NCBI GenBank assembly: GCA_026014485.1
Contig: JAOZIE010000017.1
Coordinates: 1 to 59,485, forward strand
Origin: Candidatus Bathyarchaeota archaeon
GTDB lineage: Archaea; Thermoproteota; Bathyarchaeia; Bathyarchaeales; Bathycorpusculaceae
Direction of reading: 5' to 3'
DNA: 59,485 bases
Position numbers and translations under genes: made by a program. A model generated the notes under the pieces. It did not search any database. It was not told where the DNA came from and saw only the letters and a program-made list of their open reading frames with translations. Of this stretch, positions 32,864 through 40,936 are shown piece by piece. Within the stretch, counting starts at the first letter, position 1. Each line of letters opens with the position of its first letter.

Positions 32864-33897
32864 CTGCCCACCCCCGCACCTGTCAACTCGATGAACGCGT
32901 CCTCCAACGTGGGCTCCTCCTGCTTAAAGTTGACCAGCTTAATTTTCTCCTTAAAGAAGAAATCCAGAACCCTCGGCAGCGCATCCACATCGGTTAAGCG
33001 AATCCGTAGACGCGTTTGACCCAGCACCGCATCCTGCACTTGAGCAGCTACCTCCTCGACTCCCGCCATGCCCCTGAGCGCCTGAACTTGGGCACTGGAC
33101 ATGTTCTTCACCACTAACTCGGCGACTTCCCCTTTCTTTGCCATATCCTTGAGGGCGTCGGGAGTGTCCAATGCGATGATTTTTCCTTTGTTCATGATGC
33201 CCACACGGTTGCACATCTGCGCCACCTCTTCAATGTAGTGGGTGGTGTAAAGCACGGTTTTGCCGGTTTTCTTGATTAAATCGTTTTTTATGAAGTCCCT
33301 GATGGCTCTGGACGAGGTTACGTCTAAGCCTGTTGTGGGTTCATCCAGTAGCAGAATCGGCGGGTCCGCAAGCAGCGTCCTTGCTAAAGCGAGTTTTCGT
33401 TTCATGCCGCCTGAGTACTTCTGGAAGAAGTCGAATGCGTGCTCTTTTAAGCCCACGAGCTCCATCACTTCAATGATTCTTTCTTTGCGTCCATTTCTAG
33501 GTACGTTGTATATGGCGGCGTAGAATTCGAGGTTGCTGTAGCCGTTGAGTCTCCAGAAGAACCCGCGTTCCCCCACACTGAAGAGCGTGCCTATGGACTG
33601 CTTGACCTGCATCTGCTGCTTAGAAACATCAAATCCGTTTACCAACGCGGTTCCCTCGTCGGGCGGAAGTAGTGTACAGAGAACCTTAACCAGCGTGGTT
33701 TTTCCCGCACCGTTGGGACCCAGCAAGCCAAAGAGTTCTCCTTGTCTGATTTGCAGGTCAAGGTGGTTGACGGCGGCTACGATTCGTTTTTCTTTATGGC
33801 TGAACAGTGACCTCTGGTTTTTCGCCGTTTTTATTTTTGACTTGTACGTTTTGGTGAGGTTCCGTGTTTCTATGGCGTACTCTTTTGAAGCCGTCAC
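32860..33897 (-). CDS. ABC-2 type transporter ATP-binding protein
   Basis: The 345-residue ATPase has Walker A GPNGAGKTTLVK at about 60, the Q-loop region GTLFSVGERGFFWR, signature YSGGMKRKLALA, Walker B ILLLDEPTTGLD and the switch His in TTHYIEE. The C-terminal domain of about 100 residues is typical of DrrA-like exporters. It is the first gene of the operon with permease and methyltransferase and diverges from 34046. Confidence 0.92.
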   Translation of the reverse strand: MTASKEYAIETRNLTKTYKSKIKTAKNQRSLFSHKEKRIVAAVNHLDLQIRQGELFGLLGPNGAGKTTLVKVLCTLLPPDEGTALVNGFDVSKQQMQVKQSIGTLFSVGERGFFWRLNGYSNLEFYAAIYNVPRNGRKERIIEVMELVGLKEHAFDFFQKYSGGMKRKLALARTLLADPPILLLDEPTTGLDVTSSRAIRDFIKNDLIKKTGKTVLYTTHYIEEVAQMCNRVGIMNKGKIIALDTPDALKDMAKKGEVAELVVKNMSSAQVQALRGMAGVEEVAAQVQDAVLGQTRLRIRLTDVDALPRVLDFFFKEKIKLVNFKQEEPTLEDAFIELTGAGVGR

Positions 33898-34045
33898 TTG
33901 AGGTCACAATGAAGCTTTTTCCTGCAGACTATGTATGTTTCCACGCATAAAAGCTACCCGTAGAACAAACAGAATATTAGGTTACACTCTGGCAATTGAT
34001 ATTTTTAAATATGAACCGCGGCAACATAATGGCAAGGGCTTGGGT

Positions 34046-34795
34046 ATGAGTGAAAAAAGTGGCAGGCTAAAAATTGTAACTTTCTTTCTGATTGGTATTC
34101 TTGTCGGAATCGGATTCACGGAGCTTTACTTCAGTGTGAATGCCCCGGACGTCAAGCCGAGCCTAGAGCATTTGTATCGGGACGCCATAGAAGACGCCAT
34201 GGTTGCCAAGCCCAGCGAAATCTACAACGGACTCACACCCATCACGACGAGTAATCATAACTTGAACTGGACTGGCGAAGCAGGCAACGAAAGCGTGTTG
34301 GTGGTGACGTTCACGAAGTACGCTTCCAGCTACCCCCTCGGCGAAACAGTCAACACCACGTGGGGTGAAACTTGGGTCACGGTGGTTCCTGAAATCAGAA
34401 CCTTCTTCAAAACCCAAGACGCCAACATGAACGTGACGCTCAGAGCGCTGCAACTGCTTGGTTTGCCGCCCAACAACACGAACACCTACTTTGTGGAGAT
34501 GTGGGTGAATCCGCAGGCGCTTTTCCGACCTGCCCCCGACAACGAAATCAACGACACCTCGGCGCAACTGGATTTTCCCGAATCCGCAACAGCCGACTAC
34601 AAAACATGGTTCAACAACAACATAATCTACTCATACTTCCCTGAACGTTACCCATGGACGCGGTTGGGCTACACCTACGACTGGGGCAACACGAAAGGGC
34701 ATGTGGGGCTAAGCGAATTTGTGCTGAAACAGAACTCGTTGGTAACGGTAGAGTCAGTGACGCCCACACAAGAGTACTTGAAACCAGGCACCTAA
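34046..34795 (+). CDS. Signal-anchored extracellular hypothetical protein
   Basis: The 249-residue protein has an N-terminal transmembrane anchor (VTFFLIGILVGIGFTELYFS) and a soluble outer domain with many N-x-S/T sequons and aromatic residues. No known domain is recognised. The ATG at 34046 is preferred to 33935 because an ATTTTTAAATATG element near 33999-34010 is a good TATA box. It heads a plus-strand series of membrane-surface genes but is about 85 bases from the next, so operon membership is uncertain. Confidence 0.68.
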   Translation: MSEKSGRLKIVTFFLIGILVGIGFTELYFSVNAPDVKPSLEHLYRDAIEDAMVAKPSEIYNGLTPITTSNHNLNWTGEAGNESVLVVTFTKYASSYPLGETVNTTWGETWVTVVPEIRTFFKTQDANMNVTLRALQLLGLPPNNTNTYFVEMWVNPQALFRPAPDNEINDTSAQLDFPESATADYKTWFNNNIIYSYFPERYPWTRLGYTYDWGNTKGHVGLSEFVLKQNSLVTVESVTPTQEYLKPGT

Positions 34796-34880
34796 CCCGC
34801 GGCAATGTTAAATCGGCAATCCTGAGTCAGCATAAGCAAATCATTAAAAACCAGAATGAAAACAAACAAGGGGGACACGA

Positions 34881-35744
34881 TTGAACAAAGCATCCGTACT
34901 AACCTGCATCTTAGTGGGAATTCTGGTAGTCTCTTTAGGCTTCAACTTCTATCAGTACAGTCAGAATGCTTCTCTGAGCAGCCAAAACAGCGGCATCAAC
35001 GCAAAACTGGAGATGGCTTCGTTGCTGACGCAGGCGCAACTCCAAGCAAACGCGGAACTGGAAAAACTTGACTGCGCGCTTGCAGAGGCGTGTGCCCAGC
35101 TTTCCGTCACTGACCTGCAGGGAAGCCAAGCGCGAAACATACTCGGTGAACTAGCCGCAAGTAACCCGCTTATTGTGAATGCTGCGACCTGCGACGCCAG
35201 TGACGTGCTTTTGGCTGTGGAACCCGACCAGTACCGCAGCATCGAAGGTGAAGACATAGCTGGCCAAGAGCAGAATATCCAGATGCATCAGACTATGCGT
35301 CCAGCCATGAGCGGCATGATTCTTCTGGTGGAGGGCTTCTACGGCGTGGTCATGGTGGCGCCTATATTCGATGGTGAGGGCGCTTTCTTTGGGTCCCTAA
35401 GCATAGTTATCCAGCCCAGCGAACTCCTTAAAGACACAGTTGAACCCCTTGCGGAGGGCAAGCCGTACTCTTTCTTCGCCATGCAAATCGACGGCAGAAT
35501 CATCTACGACGCTGACCCTGCCCAAGAAGGCAAAATGACTTTTTCTGACCCTGCATACGCCGACTTCCCAGAACTCTTAGCGTTAGGACATATTGTTTCA
35601 TCTGAAACAGCCGGGTACGGCACGTACAGTTACCACGAAACCTTCGCGTCAGCACAGGTGGTACACAAGGAGGCTTACTGGGCAACGGTGGGAATCTACG
35701 GGGCACAATGGCGACTGCTAATCATCCACACGCTTAATGCGTGA
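34881..35744 (+). CDS. Orphan Cache-like sensor protein 1
   Basis: The 287-residue protein has one N-terminal transmembrane helix (CILVGILVVSLGFNFYQYSQ), a coiled region and an extracellular double-Cache-like (dCache) domain. The telltale end pattern AGYGTYSYHE, then KEAYWATVGIYGAQWRLLII, is found in many chemoreceptor sensor domains. There is no HAMP, kinase, cyclase or chemotaxis domain after it. It begins at TTG 34881 after GGGGGAC. It is homologous over its full length to the next gene, implying a tandem duplication. Confidence 0.78.
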   Translation: MNKASVLTCILVGILVVSLGFNFYQYSQNASLSSQNSGINAKLEMASLLTQAQLQANAELEKLDCALAEACAQLSVTDLQGSQARNILGELAASNPLIVNAATCDASDVLLAVEPDQYRSIEGEDIAGQEQNIQMHQTMRPAMSGMILLVEGFYGVVMVAPIFDGEGAFFGSLSIVIQPSELLKDTVEPLAEGKPYSFFAMQIDGRIIYDADPAQEGKMTFSDPAYADFPELLALGHIVSSETAGYGTYSYHETFASAQVVHKEAYWATVGIYGAQWRLLIIHTLNA

Positions 35745-35900
35745 ATCTTGTATGCCCGTAGCAGCCAACCCTAATCTCAAAAACTCTGCCTCCCAGTTTT
35801 TTCCTAACCTCTCTATAAACTAGCAGTAAACTACTCTAATTTCGAAATGAGCAACGCCTTAATTAGGCTGGATTTCTGATTAAGTAAACGGGGACAATTG

Positions 35901-36764
35901 ATGGCGAACAAACTAAAAGTGATAACTGAACTCCTTGCTGTCGTCCTGATTATTTCGTTGGGCGTTAGCCTTTACCTCGTGAATCAAAACCTCTCCTTAA
36001 CCGACGAAAGAAACACAACAACAACTCAACTCGAGATGAATACCCTCCTGAGTCAAGGTCAAGTTGCTGCAGAAGCCGAACTGACACGAATTGGCAGCAG
36101 CGAAGTCTATGCTTCCCAGCAACTTTCAACCACTGGACTCCAAGGCAACCAAGCCCATGCCGTGTTATCGGCGTTAGCTGCAAACAGCACCTTCATAATT
36201 GACGCTGGCACCCAAGACCTCAACAGCATCATGCTTGCCGTGGAACCAAGTCAATACAGCAACGCCGAAGGTAAAAGCGTCGGCGAACAGAAATGGCTTA
36301 ACCCTAATCCCAACGGTGCAATCACGCCATGCATGACGCCAGTCATACCCCTAATCGAGAACATGACGGGCATCGCCATGGCATCACCGGTGTTCGTCGA
36401 TGGCTCGATGATTGGCACCGTAAGCGTCATTTTTAACCCGGCAGAGCTGCTTAACGCAAAACTTGCCCCACTGCTGCAAGGCAAAAGCTACGAGTTTGTT
36501 GTCATGCAACCCAACGGCCAAATACTATACAGCACCAATCCCGCAGAAGAAGGCACAAATATCTTCACAGACTCCTCGGTCGCTGGGAGCACCGAACTCT
36601 TAACTGTATGGCACCAAATTGCCGATCAAAGCTCAGGCTATGGAACATACCTATACAATCTATCCGGCGTGAGCCAAGTGACTCACAAAGAATGCGCTTG
36701 GACAACCATCAACGCGTACGGACAGCAATGGCGACTAACCATAATTTATGCGTTAAACGCATAA
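35901..36764 (+). CDS. Orphan Cache-like sensor protein 2
   Basis: This 287-residue protein is a full-length paralogue of the preceding one: same single N-terminal helix (LLAVVLIISLGVSLYLVNQN), same MLAVEPSQY and VEP-Q-Y block, and same SGYGTYLYNLSGVSQVTHKE ending with QQWRLTIIYALNA. The ligand-pocket region differs most, so the two may sense different compounds. The ATG at 35901, after GGGGAC, gives the same length as the paralogue; an adjacent TTG at 35898 is equivalent. It lacks an output domain. Confidence 0.78.
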   Translation: MANKLKVITELLAVVLIISLGVSLYLVNQNLSLTDERNTTTTQLEMNTLLSQGQVAAEAELTRIGSSEVYASQQLSTTGLQGNQAHAVLSALAANSTFIIDAGTQDLNSIMLAVEPSQYSNAEGKSVGEQKWLNPNPNGAITPCMTPVIPLIENMTGIAMASPVFVDGSMIGTVSVIFNPAELLNAKLAPLLQGKSYEFVVMQPNGQILYSTNPAEEGTNIFTDSSVAGSTELLTVWHQIADQSSGYGTYLYNLSGVSQVTHKECAWTTINAYGQQWRLTIIYALNA

Positions 36765-36804
36765 CCTTTTATTTTTTTTACGGACAAACAGAGCGCGATA
36801 AAAC

Positions 36805-37404
36805 ATGCCAGACCTGACATCAACCTTAACTAGCGTTTTTCTTTTACTTGGCACTGCCTCGTTCATGATTGTCGTTGCTTTCGTCTGTTCCAGTTTTAGC
36901 TTCTCAAAATTCGTGGTCACGCGGAAAGGTCCAATTGCCAAAGTGGTCATTGGCGCGGTTTTGGGTGTTCTGGCTATTTACGGGACGTTGATGGGAACAA
37001 AACTTGCTAACGGCACCATAGTCAACGTCAGGGAACTAGCTACTATGATTGCGGGAGTGACCGGCGGACCAATCGCAGGCACCATCGCCGGAGTCATAGG
37101 AGGAGTCCACCGATATACTGTAGGCGGCGCCACAGCGCTTCCCTGCACAATTTCAACTGTCGCCATAGGTCTAGTCTCGGGGGTAGTGTCCACAAAACTG
37201 CTGGGCACAGCATACCTGCTCAAAGGCGCCATCCTCGCAGTAGCCTCAGAGTCAGGCGCCATGGGGCTAATCCTGCTGCTCGTGCAGCCCTTTGACACGG
37301 CGGTAAACATCGTGTCGCAAATCGCCATTCCCATGATAACTGCGAATACAATCGGGCTGGTTCTCTGGATGTACCTGTTCAAACGCTGGAATGTGCTCCA
37401 CTAA
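36805..37404 (+). CDS. Stand-alone 5TM-LYT (LytS-type) membrane sensor module
   Basis: The 199-residue protein is the 5TMR-LYT membrane domain found at the N-terminus of LytS/YhcK-type histidine kinases, here with no kinase attached. Signature residues are NGTIVNVRELATMIAGVTGG, GPIAGTIAGVIGGVHRYTVG and GGATALPCTISTVAIGLVSG. It ends soon after the last helix. It begins 40 bases after the second Cache gene and is probably co-transcribed, forming a sensor cassette whose signalling partner is not present. Confidence 0.85.
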   Translation: MPDLTSTLTSVFLLLGTASFMIVVAFVCSSFSFSKFVVTRKGPIAKVVIGAVLGVLAIYGTLMGTKLANGTIVNVRELATMIAGVTGGPIAGTIAGVIGGVHRYTVGGATALPCTISTVAIGLVSGVVSTKLLGTAYLLKGAILAVASESGAMGLILLLVQPFDTAVNIVSQIAIPMITANTIGLVLWMYLFKRWNVLH

Positions 37405-37425
37405 CCTCAATTTCTTTTTTTAATC

Positions 37426-37701
37426 TCACGGTTGCCACATGTGAATGAACATCCCTCTTTTCTTAACAAAGGGCGTTAGATACCTTAGCAGTAGTGGCGC
37501 AAAAATCAGCGTCACCACTATGTTGCCCAAGAACCAGTTAAGGAAAAACCCTGAAAAGTCATTTGCAAAACTTTCCGGTCCAAACGAAAAGACGGTTGAG
37601 CTCTCTTCTGCGTGTGCTCTGATTGTAATAAATTTTGGGGCGCTGCGCGTTGGGAAAGCTGTTATTAGAGGCTCCGCATACTGTTTTATTGCAAATTGGC
37701 G
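37426..37701 (-). pseudogene. 5'-truncated membrane protein gene remnant
   Basis: On the minus strand a frame of 91 codons runs from the stop at 37702-37704 to a TGA at 37426-37428. It contains no ATG, GTG or TTG until well inside the transmembrane part. The C-terminal two-thirds reads as a membrane protein end: FGPESFANDFSGFFLNWFLG, then NIVVTLIFAPLLLRYLTPFV and KKRGMFIHMW. Codon use and hydrophobic patterning look genuine, so this is probably the C-terminal remnant of a deleted gene. The parent family is not identified. Confidence 0.55.
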
Positions 37702-37718
37702 CTAACGAGGTTTAGGTT

Positions 37719-38333
37719 ATGTTTTTTAGGCAGGTTAAGCATCACGGCGACAACTTCAGCTACATAATCGCAGACCAAGCTACGCGTGAGGCGGTGGTGG
37801 TGGATTCCAGCTTTAACGCCGACGAAATTCTACGCGTTCTCAAAGCCGAGGGCTTCACGTTAAAGTACATTATAAGTACGCATGGGCACTCGGACCACAC
37901 GGCAGGTAACTTCGAACTGAAAGCGGCTTTAGGCGGACAAATCGTTGCCCACGGGCTTTCCCGAATCAGAGTTGACCTCAAAGTTGAAGATGGTGACATC
38001 CTCAAAGTCGGTGGGATACAAATCCCAGTAATCTATACGCCTGGACACACCGCTGACGGTATCTGTTTGCTTGTGGATGGAGAGAAACTGCTGACGGGCG
38101 ACACGCTGTTTGTGGGGGAATGCGGCAGAACCGACTTGCCAGGCGGAAACCCCCGTAGCCTCTACGACAGCCTATTCAACAAGCTGCTCAGGCTGAATGA
38201 TGCCGTGGAGGTTTATCCTGGACACGACTATGGAAGTAAGCTTCACTCGACAGTTGGGGAGGAACGACGAACAAATTACGTGCTGCAGCCCCGCAGCGTT
38301 GACGAGTTTGTTGCGTTCATGCAGGAACCCTGA
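37719..38333 (+). CDS. Metallo-beta-lactamase fold hydrolase (ETHE1/GloB-like)
   Basis: The 204-residue protein has the full metal-binding set: STHGHSDHTAGN, TPGHTADG, LLTGDTLFVGECGRTDLPGG and VYPGHDYG. The CGRTDLPGG block followed by SLYDSLFNKLL resembles persulfide dioxygenase (ETHE1) more than glyoxalase II, so a role in sulfide/persulfide handling is possible; an anaerobe might use it as a thioester hydrolase instead. It starts at ATG 37719 and has no clear operon partner. Confidence 0.85.
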   Translation: MFFRQVKHHGDNFSYIIADQATREAVVVDSSFNADEILRVLKAEGFTLKYIISTHGHSDHTAGNFELKAALGGQIVAHGLSRIRVDLKVEDGDILKVGGIQIPVIYTPGHTADGICLLVDGEKLLTGDTLFVGECGRTDLPGGNPRSLYDSLFNKLLRLNDAVEVYPGHDYGSKLHSTVGEERRTNYVLQPRSVDEFVAFMQEP

Positions 38334-38406
38334 CACGACGCGCTGGCTGCTTTTGCAAAATGGTCTTATAATGCATAGAACGATAGGTTTTGGTGTGGTG
38401 TAGTGT

Positions 38407-39039
38407 ATGAGGGAGCCGTGGAGTTCGCCTTATCACGTTGTTTTGGAAGTGGAGAACAAGCAGTGTGCGATAGTGAAACGTTTGTCGCCGCTGGGACTCA
38501 GGCACCTGAAGGTTGCGGACATACGCAGCTCAAACCCCAAGTCGGTTAAGCACCTGATTGAGTTGGACCCTGAGGAAGTCAGGCAAATCAAAAATCCGCC
38601 TCCTGAACTCAAAGCCACCTTGGCGCAGGGCAAATCCTCCATCTGGCTAGAAAGCGAGGGCTGCGGCGTCTGCAACACCATCCTCTCCTGTGACGCTTTT
38701 CTTGTTTCAGGCAAAAGCATAGAGGACTACACCATAATGTACAGTTTCATGGTGCCCAGCTTTGAAGCCTACCAGAAAATCGTCTCCGCCATGGAAACAG
38801 CGGGGCTAACGGTTCGGGTTCTCAAGATGGGCAGGTTCGAGGCGAAAGCGGGTGTTTTAACGGAGAAGCAGGAGCGGATATTTTGGCTTGCGTTGAAGGG
38901 CGGCTTTTTTGATTATCCCCGCAAAATTGACATGAGTGAGCTTGCGGCTAAGCTGGGCATCAGTGCGTCTACGCTTTCGGAGATTATGCGCAGAGGCATG
39001 CGGAGGCTGCTGGAGAGCTACTTTAAGAGTGAAACCTGA
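38407..39039 (+). CDS. HTH-10 (bacterio-opsin activator-like) regulator
   Basis: The 210-residue protein ends in the Bat-type HTH-10 domain: LTEKQERIFWLALKGGFFDY, PRKIDMSELAAKLGISASTL, SEIMRRGMRRLLESYF. The N-terminal 140 residues have a fold typical of this archaeal regulator group, with cysteines at ESEGCGVCNTILSC that could sense redox or metal. It is co-directional with the preceding hydrolase (about 70 bases) and convergently overlaps the racemase-family gene by 17 bases. Confidence 0.85.
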   Translation: MREPWSSPYHVVLEVENKQCAIVKRLSPLGLRHLKVADIRSSNPKSVKHLIELDPEEVRQIKNPPPELKATLAQGKSSIWLESEGCGVCNTILSCDAFLVSGKSIEDYTIMYSFMVPSFEAYQKIVSAMETAGLTVRVLKMGRFEAKAGVLTEKQERIFWLALKGGFFDYPRKIDMSELAAKLGISASTLSEIMRRGMRRLLESYFKSET

Positions 39040-39736
39040 AAACCTCAAGTAGCCTGCCAAGACGCGGTCTGAAACTACTGTTTAAGGCTCTTAGGCTTGC
39101 CCACAGCGTCGCCGAGTTGCTGCTGACCACTGGCTTATGCAGTTCCCCCTCTAAACCAGACAGCATCTCAAATGTGGCTAGGTTTGTGCAGCTTACGAAT
39201 AGGGCATCTGAGACGGTTGAGTCGGCGCTTCTCGCTAAGACCGCCGCATCATCTGCGGTTAACCTACCGATGTCCAAGTTGCTTTTCAGGTTAAATGCCT
39301 GCAGATTCACGATTTCAAAACCGCTTTTCTCCAAAAAATCCACTTCCCTCTTGTTGACTTCATCCACGTAGGGCGTTGCCAACGCAATTCGGTGCGCGTC
39401 CACCTCTTTTAGGGCTTCGACTACCGCGTGGGAAGTGACCACAACTGGGCAAGCGGCGATTTTGCTGATTTTCTGTGCAATGACGGCGTCGTGCCCTAAC
39501 CCCTTGATTAGGCTACCTGAGGTGCAGGCGAACGCCACCGCGTTTACGTCTGCGTCTTTGAGGAGCCTTGCGGCGGCTTCTGTTTCTTTTTCCATGGCTG
39601 AAAGCGCCTGGACGGTGACTTCTCGCAGGGGAATCCGAGCGGTGTGCAGGCTGATTTGGGAGCCCCAGAGGGCAGCCGTGAACTCAACTTCAACAGTAAT
39701 GTTTGAAGAGGGTACAATAACGCCTAAGCGCTGCAT
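39023..39736 (-). CDS. Asp/Glu racemase superfamily enzyme (maleate isomerase-like)
   Basis: The 237-residue protein resembles maleate cis-trans isomerase/arylmalonate decarboxylase. It has LGVIVPSSNITVEVEF at the N-terminus, a first catalytic-type cysteine in AFACTSGSLIKG and a second in LFVSCTNLATFEM, the two-cysteine arrangement of the superfamily. An internal ATG at 39736 is preferred to a TTG at 39757. The substrate is unknown; no degradation pathway genes are adjacent. Confidence 0.8.
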   Translation of the reverse strand: MQRLGVIVPSSNITVEVEFTAALWGSQISLHTARIPLREVTVQALSAMEKETEAAARLLKDADVNAVAFACTSGSLIKGLGHDAVIAQKISKIAACPVVVTSHAVVEALKEVDAHRIALATPYVDEVNKREVDFLEKSGFEIVNLQAFNLKSNLDIGRLTADDAAVLARSADSTVSDALFVSCTNLATFEMLSGLEGELHKPVVSSNSATLWASLRALNSSFRPRLGRLLEVFRFHS

Positions 39737-39887
39737 AACAAAAGAAGTGCCCTGCAAGTATTTCTTAATTTTCCCTTGAAGTGCTTGATGTGACTCCCCT
39801 CTCCCTAATAATTATGCTGTATCCTATAATTAGTGATGCTCTTTTATGGCAAAAAGTTTTAGTTTAAATTATTTATTTCTTTAGAGT

Positions 39888-40577
39888 ATGGAACCGATAG
39901 ATAATTTTGAGACAGGTTACTTTTGGGAGTACTATATGGATTTGGAAAGGCAGTTTGTCGATTTCTTAAACTATGTCCCGTATCTTGATGGGAATGAAAG
40001 TGTGTATTCTTTTCGTTTGGCGAACCTTATACTTGCCATTGGTGCACATGTTGACTCTGCTTTCAAGGAAATGTTCAGGTGTCCCAATTTTTTAGATAAA
40101 TTTCCCGAAACATTCAAAAAAGTACAAGATGGAAAAGCAGCAATGCAGGATTATAGGGAGTTAGAAAATGAATATGACCTGTCCAAAAGAATCGTCATTT
40201 TCAAACGTTTACCTAATCATGAATACATTTGCCCTTTTCAGCAATTTGAAAAATCAACTTCTCCTGATTGGTGGAAATCTTATAATGGTATAAAACACGA
40301 ATTTAGCTTGAATTTCAAGAAGGCTAACTTGAGACACGTTAAGGAAGCTCTAGCTGGCGCATTTTTGCTTAACGTAGTTCATAAACCTGCCATATTGCGA
40401 TTGTATAAATATGGCGTAGCAAAAAATCCATATCGTGAAGTTGTTCCTAAGTTGGACGACGGCGAGTATGATGTGGCGGACATAGACGACATTTTGAAAG
40501 GTACGATTTATCCCCCTCTTTATGTTGAGACAAATCTATTTTATTTTAATTGTGAGGCTCCAACGGGTAGTAGATAG
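39888..40577 (+). CDS. AT-rich hypothetical protein, possibly HEPN-like
   Basis: The 229-residue protein is mostly alpha-helical with many aromatic and charged residues. A block WWKSYNGIKHEF, followed by NLRHVKEALAGAFLLNVVHK, resembles the helix-pair ending of HEPN-family proteins (a YN-x2-KH pattern), though the catalytic R-x4-6-H motif is not clear. The gene is visibly richer in A and T than its neighbours, with an AT-rich upstream (GTTTAAATTATTTATT), suggesting recent acquisition. No partner nucleotidyltransferase is adjacent. Confidence 0.65.
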   Translation: MEPIDNFETGYFWEYYMDLERQFVDFLNYVPYLDGNESVYSFRLANLILAIGAHVDSAFKEMFRCPNFLDKFPETFKKVQDGKAAMQDYRELENEYDLSKRIVIFKRLPNHEYICPFQQFEKSTSPDWWKSYNGIKHEFSLNFKKANLRHVKEALAGAFLLNVVHKPAILRLYKYGVAKNPYREVVPKLDDGEYDVADIDDILKGTIYPPLYVETNLFYFNCEAPTGSR

Positions 40578-40634
40578 CGTAGCACTGACGGCGCGTTTTG
40601 AAGAAACCGTTTCTGCAACCACCACCTCAGTCAA

Positions 40635-40746
40635 TAATCATGGGACCAAATCGGGCCAAAACAGACCTTTTCGCACCATTTTTGGGCATTTTGGACCACA
40701 TGAAAAACCCATGTCAGTTGCAGAAACAAAAAAGCAACCCAAAACA
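40635..40746 (+). repeat. Dispersed intergenic repeat, copy B
   Basis: This copy aligns with 18184-18282 over about 100 bases with small gaps and ends in the same 20-base tail (40727-40746). Unlike copy A, it lies largely inside an 11-base inverted repeat pair (40609-40619 and 40717-40727), which gives it a miniature-transposon-like outline. It is noncoding and precedes hcp. Confidence 0.55.
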
Positions 40747-40792
40747 CAAACCCCCAAGACTATAGGAGGTATACGCTGCAGCGAGTAAAAGA

Positions 40793-40806
40793 TTTCTGCG
40801 CAGAAA
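40793..40806. promoter_or_regulatory. 14-base perfect palindrome upstream of hcp
   Basis: TTTCTGCGCAGAAA is a perfect 14-base palindrome about 45 bases upstream of the CTTTAAATTT TATA box of hcp. A second palindrome, CGCTGCAGCG, lies just upstream at 40774-40783. They are plausible operator sites for a redox or nitrosative-stress regulator; no regulator gene is adjacent. Confidence 0.4.
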
Positions 40807-40936
40807 CCGTTAAATCATCTGTTTTCCCCTTTTGTGTGGGCAAACAGCCTTTAAATTTCTTAAATCCCTGATATATTCGGGACAAACACTATCTTCTGCC
40901 CAAACCAAACATCAATAGACAAGGTGAAAAAACGGT

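Larger units (their letters stand above)
40578..40936. other. Intergenic region upstream of hcp: repeat, palindromes, promoter
   Basis: These 359 bases hold no gene. They contain dispersed repeat copy B, an 11-base inverted repeat pair (GTTTCTGCAAC at 40609-40619 and GTTGCAGAAAC at 40717-40727), the palindromes CGCTGCAGCG at 40774-40783 and TTTCTGCGCAGAAA at 40793-40806, and the hcp promoter with CTTTAAATTT near 40850. AGAAACCGTT occurs at 40602-40611 and again at 40802-40811, exactly 200 bases apart. Confidence 0.55.

Noticed and set aside
37445-37705. Plus-strand 86-codon frame
   Set aside because: It mirrors the minus-strand membrane-protein remnant, which has far better protein character.
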